Assembly (NCBI RefSeq): GCF_037038585.1
Contig: NC_092523.1
Coordinates: forward strand, 749,001 to 813,000
Reading direction: 5' to 3'
Length of the DNA: 64,000 bases
DNA from: Patagioenas fasciata
Taxonomy: Eukaryota > Chordata > Aves > Columbiformes > Columbidae
The position numbers and the translations under genes were made by a program. Of the stretch, positions 46,701 to 58,700 are shown piece by piece. Under the pieces are notes generated by a model that saw only the letters and a list, made by a program, of their open reading frames with translations, made no database searches and was not told the DNA's origin. Each line of letters starts with the position of its first letter. The stretch's first letter is position 1.

Positions 46701-49700
46701 AGAGGGAGCCCGTGCCGCCCCGGCCGGGCGCTGGACGTGCCCTGGGCGGGCTTTGGTTTGTCGGTGCGGGAGGCGCCCCAGCCCGCAATCCCCGTCCTGC
46801 CTGGGTGACGGGAGCGCGGGGCACACGCGGTTCGTTGTCCGCCCTGTGTTAGCGATGGGCGAGTGGGGCTTTGCCCCGTGAGCTGGGTCACGCGGCCCCC
46901 GGGAACACGGGGACTCGGTGCCGCGGGGGCTCTGAGCCGCTGGCCGGGGTGCAGCCCGAGCCGGGCTGTGTGGGCTGTGCCGCTGGCGGGGCCGTGGGAC
47001 ACGGGGGTCGGGGCAGCGCTGACACCCCGAAGGGTCCCGCTGTCCTTGGGGACGTCCCATCGGCCACCACAGGGCCCGGCTGCCACCCGGCATCACGGCC
47101 CTCGCTGCCGAGGGTACAAAGGCCACTGCTGCCCGCGGGGCTGCGGTGACGGCAGACAACAGTGCCGAGGTGTGACAGCCCCGGCGCCGGGGCGGGTGCT
47201 CAGCGCCGCCTCTCGTCCGGGTCTCAAGCATGGGGGTTTTCTGCTGAAGGTGCTGCAATAAATGGTTCGTGGTCCCAGCAGCGGGAGCCTGGGGAGCGCG
47301 GGGTGAGTTGCTGTGGGCAGTCCAGGCTGGTGGGAGCCCCCGTGTGCAGCCCGGGCTGAGCAGAGAGCGGCCGGCAGCGGGGACAGCACCTGGCCCCGGG
47401 GACAGTGTGTCCTGTTCTGCCCCAGACACGGTCTGTCCTGTCCTGTCCCGTCCTGTCCTGTCCCCAGGCACAGTGTCTCCTGTCCCCCAGCTGGTTATGG
47501 TCCTCTCGATTCTTTTTTGCCAGATCCACGTGTGTTGGTTTCACTACATTGTGACCATTGTCACAGTTTTCCTAATGAAGAGCTGCCAGTTCCTGAGGGT
47601 ACAGCCTCTGCCGGGCACTGTTGTGGGTGTTTGCCGTCCTGAGTGGGGACTTAACGCTGCTGCTGAAGGTGAAACTGGGGAATCACCCCAGAGCTCGTGA
47701 TCTGCAGCACAAGTGTGATGGAGCAGCTGAGGGACCTGGGGGTTCAGCTGGAGAACAGGAGCTGAGGGGAGACCTTCTGATCTCTGAACTGCCTGAAAGG
47801 AGCTTGGAGCCAGGGGGGTCGGGCTCTGCTCCCCAGGAACAAGCGCCAGGAGCAGAGGAAACGGCCTCAAGTTGCCCAGGGGAGGCTGAGGTTGGATGTG
47901 GGAACAATTTCTTCCCCAAAGGGCTGTGGGGCATTGGAACAGGCTGCCCAGGGCAGTGCTGGAGTCACCAGCCCTGGAGGGCTGGACAGACGGACAGGAG
48001 GTTCTCAGGACATGGGGCAGGGACAGGGGTTTGGACTCCATGATCCTGAGGGGCTTTTCCACCCAACATGGTTCTTTGAGCTCCATATTGGCTGTGGACC
48101 CTGAGCTCTGTGGCCGGAGCCGGCCGAGCCGCGGGCACCACGCTGTCCCAGAGCCTGCGCGTTCGGGTGCAAATCCCGCAGGAACGGGGGCTCCCCTCTG
48201 CTGCCGTGTCGCTCACTCCTGTTCCCCGTCCCAGCGCTGGGTTGGTGGCAGGACCGGTCGCTCTCTGTCTGCGTCCCCGAGGTGCCCGAGCAGCTGAGGG
48301 TGCCCCGTGTGTCTGGGCAGTCCCCTGGGTGCAGAATGGTAACGGCTCCGCCAGAAGGTGCGGAGGTGCCGCTGGGTCTGTTCGGGGTTCACCTGTGTCC
48401 TGGGACATCCCGACACCGAAACGCCAACTGCTGCCCGGCCAGACCCTGGTGGCCGTCACGGGAATTCTCAACAGGGAGAAGCTGCTTTCCCGCAGGTACA
48501 CGAGCCCCGGGCAGCAGGAAGCGGGGATTTCCAGCAGGCTCTGGGTGACACGCAGTTTCTTCCCAGCACGGCTGCACGAGCTGCCACGAAAGATCCTCGG
48601 CAGGGTAGCGGCCGGGGCAGGGGGTTCAGAGCCGCTTCCCTCACAGGGCCGGGGGCTGAGCGGGGTTCAGGACCCTGCTCCCCCGTCCCGGGTGCCCGTC
48701 GCCGAGCACGCCGGGGGACGCTGCCGCTGGTGCTGCCGTGAGGTGACCTGATCTTCCTTTGGGAAGGAAGGGCTGTGCAGACCGGGTCAGTGGCACCGCA
48801 CAAGGACCGGATCCCAGGGCTGGAACAAGCCCTGTCCTCCGCTTTCCTCTTTAAGCCTTTAGCACTGGTTTAAACTCACCTGAACGCATTTTCCTTTCTG
48901 CTAACACGTATCTTTGCAGCCCAGTGGCTTCTTTGCGTGTTCTGTGCCAGGCGCCGCGTACACTTGTGCGGTTTGAACGGGAGGCAGATCGCTGCTCGTC
49001 ACCGCGGTCGCCACGACGTGAGCTCTAACCTTGTTCCCTTTTATTCCCTCCTCATGCAGCGTGGAGTGAAACCTAAAAAGGTGCTGCTTTTCTGTCACTT
49101 GCTCTGTGTGTTGGCGTCTCTGGCCGCATGACAGGCCCGGTTCATCCCAGTCCATCGTCCCCGTGGCTGCCGTGCCCCATCGCACCGTTGCATGTTGCTC
49201 ATTGCATGTGCCCTCGCCTGCCCGGGGCCGGGGGGTGACTGGGGAATGCAGCAGAGGCGGTGGCGTGGGAGCGGGGACGGAGTTTGTGTGCGGGGGAGGC
49301 TCTGAGCTCAGCTCCATCAACCCCGCTCGCGTTTCCCCGTGGCCGCGATGCCCGCGGGCTGCGCCCAGCGTCGCTCCATCTGTGCAGGTTTTACACCCAT
49401 CGCCCGCACGCCCCGCGCCAGCACAGCCGCAGCTCGGCCTTCTCTCCCTCTAATTACCGATTAACGAGCGTGTTCCCGGTCGGGCGCCGCGGGGCCGGCT
49501 CCTGCATGGTGCGTGCCGGGCCGTGGGCAGCACAACCGCGCTGTCCGACCACAAAGCGCTTAGAACTGCCCGTTTGTGTCGGTAACCGGGTGTGTTGTGA
49601 TCCCAGCGCCACGGGGTGACCCGTTATTGCCCGAGAGAGCGGCTTTCTGACCAGCACCAGGCAATGCCGCACCACGGGTTTTCTCCCAAGCGGTTTTGGC

Positions 49701-52700
49701 CTGTGGCTGCGCGGCGGTAAAACAGGAGCTGCTGCGGTGACAGAATGAGCCCCGGAGCTGGAACAGGGCACTGATGCTGAGGAACACGCTGTGGTGACCT
49801 GGACCAGGTCACGGTGCGTTTGCCTGGGGTGCTCGTCCCCTGGGGCCGCGGCTCCCCGAGTGGCTCCCGAGGTGAGGGCTCCCTGTGCGGCTCCCCGTGC
49901 GGCTCCCGGTGCGGCTCCCGAGCCGAGACCTCCCCCTGCCCGCTGGTGAGTGCCGCAGCAGCCAGAGCCCTTTGTGTTGCTCATTGCCAGAACAGCTGCT
50001 GCTTGGCCAAGAGTTGCCGTTTCCCCTTGGCTGTTTGGGGAATACTTCTCTGCCATGGGAGTCCCGCCAAGAGGAAAGCGGCTCTGGCCCCGGGCGCGGT
50101 GCGGGCGCCGGGGGGAGCGGTACGGTACCTGCTGCGGCGGCTCGGCGCAGGTCTTGTCTTCCCAGCCGCCCTCATTTCGGTTTTTGGGCGGAGAGGCGAT
50201 CCGAACAGCGCGTTTGTCCCCGGGAGCCTGCGGGCGAGGGGCAGCGGCTGCGGAGTCGCTGCAGGGGTGGCGGTGGCGCCTGTCCCTGTCTGTCCCCGCT
50301 GTCCCCAGCCGTCACCAGCACCCCAGTGCTCCGAGGGAGCTGCAGGGACGTGTGTGTCACTCCGGGACTTGCACCGTGGCTGCTTCAGACCCGGCTGCCT
50401 GGCCCGGTCACGCCGTCGGGAACGGCTCCTGGTGTGAACACGTGCTCGTTCCTGTCGCGGCCCCGGGCCCGGGGCAGCCCGGTGGTCGCAGGTTGCCACG
50501 CACGCTGCGCCCGTGCAGGGCTTTGCTGTTGGGCCGTGTGGTGGCAGCTGTCCGGTGACAGCTGTCCGGAGATGTCACGGCCGTTCTCCGGGACAGGCCG
50601 GTGCCGCCGCTTTGCTGAGGTCCCCTCGGAGTTGCGGTGTTTCAGCCCCCGGTGCCCTGGCCGGCTCTCCAGCCCCCGGCTCTGCCGCTGGGGACACCGC
50701 GTGAGCTGCGACAACGGCAGTCGGGGGTGCGGTCACAATGTAATTAACGTGATTAGTGGATAAGTCCCTATTCCTGAGATTAGCAGGGCTCTTTGCATGT
50801 TAAATATAGACGTTAATAGCACTGAAAGCTGCTGCTTCTCTGTGCCAGATGGCCCTTGTCCCCCCAGCTGCTGTCCCCCGCTGGCCTCGGTTTGCTCCGG
50901 CTCTGGGCTCCTTGGGGACGGTGGGCCAGGGTCTCACCACGGCACCTGTGGCTGCTCTGAACTTCGCTGTTGGTGGCACGGGCGGTGCTGTTGGTGGCAC
51001 GGGCGGTGCTGTCGGTGGCATGGGCAATGCTGTCGGTGGCACGGGCGGTGCCATGGCCCGGCTGGCAGCCCTGGCTGGAGGGACCCCAGCTGTGCCACCA
51101 CCAGGGCTGCATGGAGCAGGAGGTCCCTCCTGCTCGGTGCAGGGTGTTGGGGGTCCCTGTCCCTCACGTGGACGCCTGCCCTGCAGACCCTGCCCCTGCT
51201 GTCCCCACACACAGAGCTGGTGGCCCCCGCTGTCCCCGCACACAGAGCTGGTGGTCCCCACTGTCCCCAGCACACAGAGCTGGTGGCCCACATTGTCACC
51301 ACTGGGCTGTGTGACCATAAGTGTCTTGCCCAGGGGTGCTGGCTGTCCCCGCAGGTCACTCAGCGTGTGACAGCACAGACCCAGTGTGATGCCCGTTCCT
51401 TTTTTGTCCCGTGGGACACGTTGGCTTTGTCCCAGCTCCAGTGACATCCCTGGCTGGTGCTCCGCGTGCTGGGGCTGCACTTCGAGTGTTTGTTCGGAGC
51501 TCTGTGGCACCCACAGCTCCATCTCCCCCTTGGGCACTTGCTCCCATCTGCCCGTGTCCTGTCCCCGGTCCCTGTCCCGTGGGGAGCGGGTGGCCCCGGG
51601 GGGAGCACGGAGCACGCTGGTCCCAGACGGTTGCTTTATGCAGCAGAGGGGCCGAGCCAAGCCCTGCTAATCCCTTGAAGGAAAGAGCAATCCCGTTGTG
51701 TCATGACCGCGCCTCACCTCTGCCCTGCCGAACCCCGTCCTGCGAGGGCTCAGAGCGCCCGGGCGCCGACGTGAGACCCTGTGCCCGCGGGGCGCATCCC
51801 CACGCTGCTGGGGACGATGCCGGCACGGTCGCGCTGCGGGATCGCGGTGGTTCTGCCGTTCGCCGAGGGAGGGAAGGACCGGGGGACGCAGGAGCCGAGC
51901 AGCACCTGGCGCCGCAAGCTGGCGGCCCCGCGGCGATGAGCCGGATTAACCCGTCCAAAGCGGGACACAGCAATCGCCTTAGCCGTGCCGGGGCTAAAGG
52001 CTCCTGATCAGCACGTCGTGGAGATAAATAGCCCCTCTCGCAGATCACCGAGTGTTTCCAAAGGGCCACTCGAAGCAGCCGACACCTGTTCCTTCCCTTG
52101 CTGACGTTTCCTCATCCGCTGTGTCTGTGTGGGAGCGCGGCCACCCCGGCTGCGTGCGCTCAGCGCCATGGGAGGGACTGATGGGTCCCGGTTTAGGAAA
52201 CGGGATTTGTGTTAGGGGGAGCTGGTTCGTTACAGCAGGCGCTGCCCGGTCCCCAGCTGGGTCACCCCTGTTCTCCAGCCCAGTGTTAAATCCGCGTGAG
52301 CTCCCTGTGGGAGCTGCGGGAGCCGTGGGGCGCCTTGGGTGCCTCAGAGCCCTGTCTGTGTCACCCACGCCTCACCCGGGCCGGGCTTTGCCGTGCCAGG
52401 CTCAAGCGGGTGAAACGCGGTGGTGCTTCATCAGCGCACCCGCCCGCACCCCTGTCCTGCGCTGCTGGCCGTGCTTTGGCACAGACAAACCCCTGGTCCC
52501 CATCGGCAGGGCTGCCTGGAGCTGCGCTGGTGCGGGTGATGGAGTGACGATGTGGGGTGATGGGGTGACAGTGTGGGTGACTCTGCAGGGTGATGATGGG
52601 GTGACGATGTTTGGTGTCCTGAAGCCGCTTCTCTTGGTTAACCCTGAGACGTGTTTGTCCCGGCGCCTCAGCTCTTGGGCGCTTGCCCAAGCGCTTCCCT

Positions 52701-55700
52701 TTGGCTCTGGATCGGACACTTACCGTCTCCCGGCTCATTAGAGCGCTGTCTGGCTTGTTTCCATGCGCTGCTGTGAGATCAGAGGCGTTTTCTCGAGGAC
52801 GATCGTTTTTTCAGCCTGTCATGCATAGAAAGTACCAGAGGTCAGTGTCACCGCAGCTGGAAGTGGCTCCTCGCTGTTGCTCTGCTGTAGCTGTTTGCAA
52901 TTGTGGGTATTTTTGGGTAGGAGCCCGTGCCACGGGGGGTTTGCTGTTCCAGCCTCGGGGGCGCGGGGCAGGTTTGTGACAAGCACCTTCTGCAGAGGAC
53001 AGGCCGCTGACCTGGCCCCGCTTCTGCAGCACGACCAGGGGACCCTGCACCCGGAACCCTGGGGCTCTGCAGTCATCTGGAATCCGTGATCCTGCAGAAT
53101 CCATGATCCTGCAAAGTCCGTGATCCTGCGAAATCTGTGACCTTCTGAGATCTGGGATCCTCCGAAATCCCCACCTCTGTGTTGTGTGAGCGAGGCCGCC
53201 TGGCGGGTGATGCCAGATGATGTTTCCAGGCTTGCCGGGTACCCAGAGTTCGTGATGCTGGTTGAAGTGACCGCCTGGGCTGCCCGAGGCCGCTGCTCGC
53301 CCGCCTGGGCTTCGGGGGACACGCAATGGGCTGGGAGCGCCTTGCGCAGGAGCCAGCGAGTGTTACCCTGAAAGGGCCGGCACAGGCGCTCGCCCTGACC
53401 CGAGCTGGAGGGACTCAGCCTGCCCAGTCTGTCCCTTGTCCCCGCTGAGCTCCGCCGAGGTTTGGCCTCCCTCGCAATGGGGCTGGGGATGCGGAGGCTC
53501 TGCAGCCCACGGGACTGGGCAGCCACATCTGACCTGCCCAGAGAGGATGGCGACGGCAGCCTTGTCCTTGTCATCGTCCTTGTCATCGTCCTCGCCAGAG
53601 CCACCGCGAGAAGCACAGGCCACGTGTGCTGCAGCAGATCTGCCTGTGACATGTGGCACCGGGCACAGGTCCCTGCAGCCGGACACCGGAGCTGCTGAGG
53701 GGCTGGAGCACAGGAGAACAGGAGCTGAGGGGAGACCTTCTGATCTCTGAACTGCCTGAAAGGAGCTTGGAGCCAGGGGGGTCGGGCTCTGCTCCCCAGG
53801 AACAAGCGCCAGGAGCAGAGGAAACGGCCTCAAGTTGCGCCAGGGGAGGTTGAGGTTGGATGTGGGGAACAATTTCTTCCCCAAAGGGCTGTGGGGCATT
53901 GGAACAGGCTGCCCAGGGCAGTGCTGGAGTCACCATCCCTGGAGGGCTGGACAGACGGACAGGAGGTTCTCAGGACATGGGGCAGGGCCAGGGTGGGTTA
54001 TGGTTGGACTCCAGGATTCTGAGGGGCTTTTCCACCCGAAATGACTCTGTGAGTCTGTGGGCAGCTCAGGTCCTGGGCCAGGAATTCTCGAGCTCTCAGG
54101 TTGTAGATGGAGGGTGGATGTGTCCCTGAAGCTGCTGGTGATCGAGCTTGGCTGCTGGGAGAGAATATGGTAGAGTATTAGAATAAAATGATGTGCTGCG
54201 GCTCCCACCTTAACATCTCTCTGTGGGATGCCCACATTGGCTCTCTGGCTTATCCAGCGGCACAATCCTTTATGCTGCGGGAAAACCGGACCGGCTGTTG
54301 CTGTGTTCAACCAACCACGCGCTGTTTGAGCTGCCGGCTGAACAGGACTCAAGGCTCTGGAATGACGCTGCTGGTCGAAAACAAAAGCAAAAGCGAAGCC
54401 CAGGTCTTGGGGAGTTTGGAGGCACCGAAGAGACAGCCCGAGCAGCTCCCGCGCCATGGGCCCCGCATGGCGTTTGCTGGGCCGGCGATGGGCAGGAGGA
54501 GCGGTGGGAGCTGCGCTGCTCCGTGTTGTGCGGCACGGCTGGAACCGGAGCCCCGGCAATGGGCAGGAGGAGCGGTGGAAGCTGAGCTACTCCGTGTTGT
54601 GCGGCACAGCTGGAGCCAGAGCCCCCGCGGTGGACAGGAGGAGCGGTGGGAGCTGCGCTGCTCTGCGTTGTGTAGCACGACCGGAACCGGAGCCCCGGCG
54701 ATGGGCGGGAGGAGCGATGGGAGCTGCGCTGCTCCGTGTTGTGCGGCACAGCTGGAACCAGAGCCCCGGCGCTGAGCGGCCACAGCACCCCAGGTGCCTT
54801 TTGGAAAGTCCAGATGTGCTGTTCTTACCGCCAGGCCCTGAAATCGCTTCCACAGCAAAACCACCGTGGGAGTTTTTGGTGCATCAGACACTGAAAGCCC
54901 GCTCGGCGGTGTCGGGTGAGCCGCGTGGGGCAGAAATCCCACGTGAATACCGGGTTCTGGCTCCCTGTGTGGCCCTGGAGTCTCCTATGAACTGCTCCTG
55001 GGGTTGAGCTTTGGCTGGAGGGAAGGTGCAGAAAAATGAACAGTGTGTGTGTGCAGTGTGTGTGCAGTGTGTGCAGTGTGTGTGCAGTGTGTGTGCGCAA
55101 TGTGTGTGCAGTGTGTGTGCGCAATGTGTGTGCAGTGTGTGTGCGCAATGTGTGTGCAGTGTGTGTACAGTGTGTGCAGTGTGTGTGCAGTGTGTGTGCG
55201 CAATGTGTGTGCAGTGTGTGCGGTGTGTGTGCGGTGTGTGTGTGTGCAGTGTGTGCGTGCAGTGTGCGTGCAGTGTGCGTGCAGTGTGCGCAGTGTGTGT
55301 GCGCAATGTGTGTGCAGTGTGTGCGGTGTGTGTGCGTGCAGTGTGTGCGTGCAGTGTGTGCGTACAGTGTGCGTGCAGTGTGCGCAGTGTGTGTGCGCAA
55401 TGTGTGTGCAGTGTGTGCGTGCAGTGTGCGTGCAGTGTGCGCAGTGTGTGTGCGCAGTGTGTGTGTGCAATGTGTGTGCAGTGTGTGCAGTGTGTGTGTG
55501 CAGTGTGCAGTGTGTGCAGCGTGTGTGTGTACAGCATGTGCAGCGTGTGTGCAGCATGTGCAGTGTGTGTGTGCAGCATGTGCAGTGTGTGTGCAGCGTG
55601 TGTGGTGTGTGCAGCGTGCATGTGCGCAATGTGTGTGCAGTGTGTGTGTGCAGTGTGTGTGTGTGCGCAGTGTGCGCACTGTGTGTGCAGTGTGTGTGTG

Positions 55701-58700
55701 TGCAGTGTGTGTGTGTGCACAGTGTGTGCACTGTGTGTGCAGTGTGTGTGTGCAGTGTGTGTGTGTGCAGTGTGTGTGTGCAGTGTGTGTGTGTGCACTG
55801 TGTGTGTAGTGTGTGTGTGCAGTGTGTGTGTGTGCAGTGTGTGTGCAGTGTGCGCAGGGTGTGAGAGGAGAGACCCCAGCCCAGGTTCCCAGAGAGGTGG
55901 TGGATGAACCATCCCTGAGACATCCCAGGCCAGGCTGGTCGGGCTCTGAGCAACCCGAGCTGGTGAAGATGTCCCTGTCATGGCAGGGGACTGGGGGCTG
56001 GGGAGGTCCCTCCAACCCAAAGCTCTGTGGTTCTGTGATTCTGTGGCTATGTAAGGACCATTGGTGCTGCGGTGAGCCCGGGTTGGTCCGAGCTCCTCTC
56101 CCTCCTGGTGCCTTAGCCTGGAAATGCCGGAAAATGGTGGAACTGTGCTGGGAGCTGTCAGTGTGGAAAGGAAGGTCCGTGTTCGCACGTATGCTGCGGT
56201 GTGCAGAGTTACAGGGGCGTGTGTCCAAGGGTCGGTACCCAGCAGGCCGGGATCCCCGGGGTGTGGTGGCACCAGGGCTCACCAGCAGTTCACAGATCTC
56301 AGAGCGTCACCGGCTGCTGTGGCACTCGCAGCCCTGCCAGGGGGCTGGGGGTGCTGCCATGGGGCTGGGGGTGCTGCTGGGGGTGCTGCTGTGGATGCTG
56401 CTGGGGGCTGTGGATGCTACTGCGGGGCTGTGGGTGCTGCTGGGGGGCTGTGGGGGCTGTGGGTGCTGCTGGGGGTGCTGCTGTGGGGCTGTGGGTGCTG
56501 CTGGGGGGCTGTGGGTGCTACTGGGGGTGCTGCTGTGGGTGCTGCTGGGGGTGGTGCTGGGGGTGCAGACAGGAGTTGGGCTGAGCCGGGCGCTGCCGGG
56601 GCTGGCTTAGGACAGGGTTTGCTTTTAGGGCAGGAGCTGTTTTCGGGCAGGTTTTCCTGTGGCAGGGGCTGGTTCAGGGCAGGGTTATTTTGTAGGGCAG
56701 GGGCTGGTTCAGGGCAGGGTTATTTTGTAGGGCAGGGTTTTAGGACGGGGGCTGTTTTGGGCAGGGTTCTCCCAGGTGTGGGGGTTTCGTGGCATCGTTG
56801 GCCGTGCAGGGAGCGCCGAGCTCCGTGGAAACAACCCCTGTCGGCAGCAGGCGCGGGGCTGGGCTGGGCAGCGCTGCAAGATGGACGCTGCTCTGCACAG
56901 ACGTCTGTCCGTCTGTGCGCTCAGCGCCGTGCGTCTGTCCAGGGTTTGCTGGCAGGTCCCGGCTGCCCTTGGCTGGTGTGGCCGTGGGGTGGGCTGGGCT
57001 GTGCAGGGCAGCTCCGTGGGGCTCTGTGTGCTTGGGGGGTGCTGAGGGGGGACAGAGGGACGGGGGACGGACCCGGCTGGACCCATGGGTGCGGCGGCTG
57101 AGCGGGGTGTTGCTGAGCGGGGTGTTGCTGAGCTACTGTGGCCCCCTGCCCTGAGCATCACATCCCGTCCCATTGCATCCGATCCCATCACATCACATCC
57201 CATTGCATCCCGGCGCATCCCGGCGCATCCCGCGGCACGGCGGGAGGAGAGCCGGCGGCGGTGATGTCATGAGCCGCCGGGGCGGTGGTTGGCGGCAGCG
57301 GCGCAGGAGGACGAGCGGCCCCGGCGCAGCCCCGGAGCCGCCGCAGCGGCCGGCGCTGGCAGAGGCGGCCGCCGGGCTGGGGCGGATGGCGAGCGGGTAG
57401 CGCGGAGCCGCGGCCATTTGCAGGTGCCGCAGCGAGCGCCGGTGCTAACGTCTGCTCCTCTTCCCTCCTCGCTCGTCCTCCCCGCAATGATGAGGCAGGC
57501 CCCGGCCACACGCAAGGTACGGCTGCCGGATCACACCCTCCCCTGCCGCTGCGGGCGCTGCTCCCCCTGCCTGCCTTCCCCTTTTCCCCTCTGTTCGTAT
57601 GCTAATGCCGCTGAGCCGATCTCTGGGCTGGGGTGCGGGCGGGGGGCTGGATGAGCAAGCACCTTCATTCCGGGTCTCGCCTTTCCCTTCAAGTTCCCCT
57701 GAAGCGGTTTCTCCATCGCATCCCTGTGCCTGTGTTGCATGAGCATCCTGCGGCCGGGCCGGGCCGGGACCCGCATGCTGGCGGTGACGCCTCCCCTGCC
57801 GCGCCACCGGCTCCGCCGCCGGCGCTCCCGTCCCCCTGCTCCGCATTCCCCGGCAGCTGCCGTTCTGCAGCCTTCAGCACGGGCTCCGCTTTGTGCTCCG
57901 TGGTGTCCCGGGTGGTTATTTTTGGCACAACCAGGATGTCACCGTTCGGCTTAAGGAGGAATCCGGAGAATTTTGTACGATCTCGAAGAGGTGAAAATAA
58001 AAACAAGCGAAGGCACAAACTTCAGCAGCTGTGCTGTGTCAGCGAGGAGCCTTTGCCATTTCGTTACCGTTACAGGAAATGCTTTGATTTGTGTGTGTGG
58101 CTCCTGAGCTCACCGAACAGTGAAAGCCTCGTTAGGCGGTGGTTACCGCGAGCTCCGGTTTACCCCGCGTCCTGGTGCGGGGTGAGGAGGGTTGAGGGCC
58201 AGCCCGCCCTGCCGGCAGCGTCGCAGGTCCCAGCGCCGCGGTTCACCCGCATCTCCTCGGTTCGTGTTCCTCTGTGAGAAAGGGCTTGTGCGACGTGTCG
58301 GCGGCTGTTCAAAGTGCAGAGTGTCCTGTGGCGCATCCCCAGCAGTGACACAGGCACCGCCAGCCCGGCAGAACGCGCGAGGAGCTGGTGCCGCGGCCGC
58401 GGGCGGCTGGCGCGGAGCCACAGGCCGTGTGTGCAGGAGGCTGGGCGCCCCGGGACCGACGGGCAATCTGCGGCAGCACTTGCGCCACAATGAGTTTTGC
58501 TTTTCTGCGCCGGGAAGCCCAGACTTGGTCCGGGTGAAGCGATGGGCAGCGCAGCGCGAGTGCCGCCTGGCGACACCACCACCAGCGTCCTCCTCTGTCC
58601 TCGCGACAGCGACGTTCGGTGCTCCCGGCCGGTCCGGTCGAGACTGCACCGGGAGCGGAACCAAGCCAGAAGGGCCCGGCATCCCCAGCCGGCTGCACCG

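Larger units (their letters stand above)
49081..57486. other. DCTN1 intron before the p135 exon (8.4 kb)
   Basis: Holds two CR1 copies and five tandem arrays (51.0, 51.2, 54.5, 55.0 and 56.4 kb). No other coding exon was recognised. Confidence 0.6.

Noticed and set aside
54985-56282. Cys/Val-rich (plus) and His/Thr-rich (minus) open frames in the TG tract
   Set aside because: Low-complexity translation of alternating TG/CA repeats.
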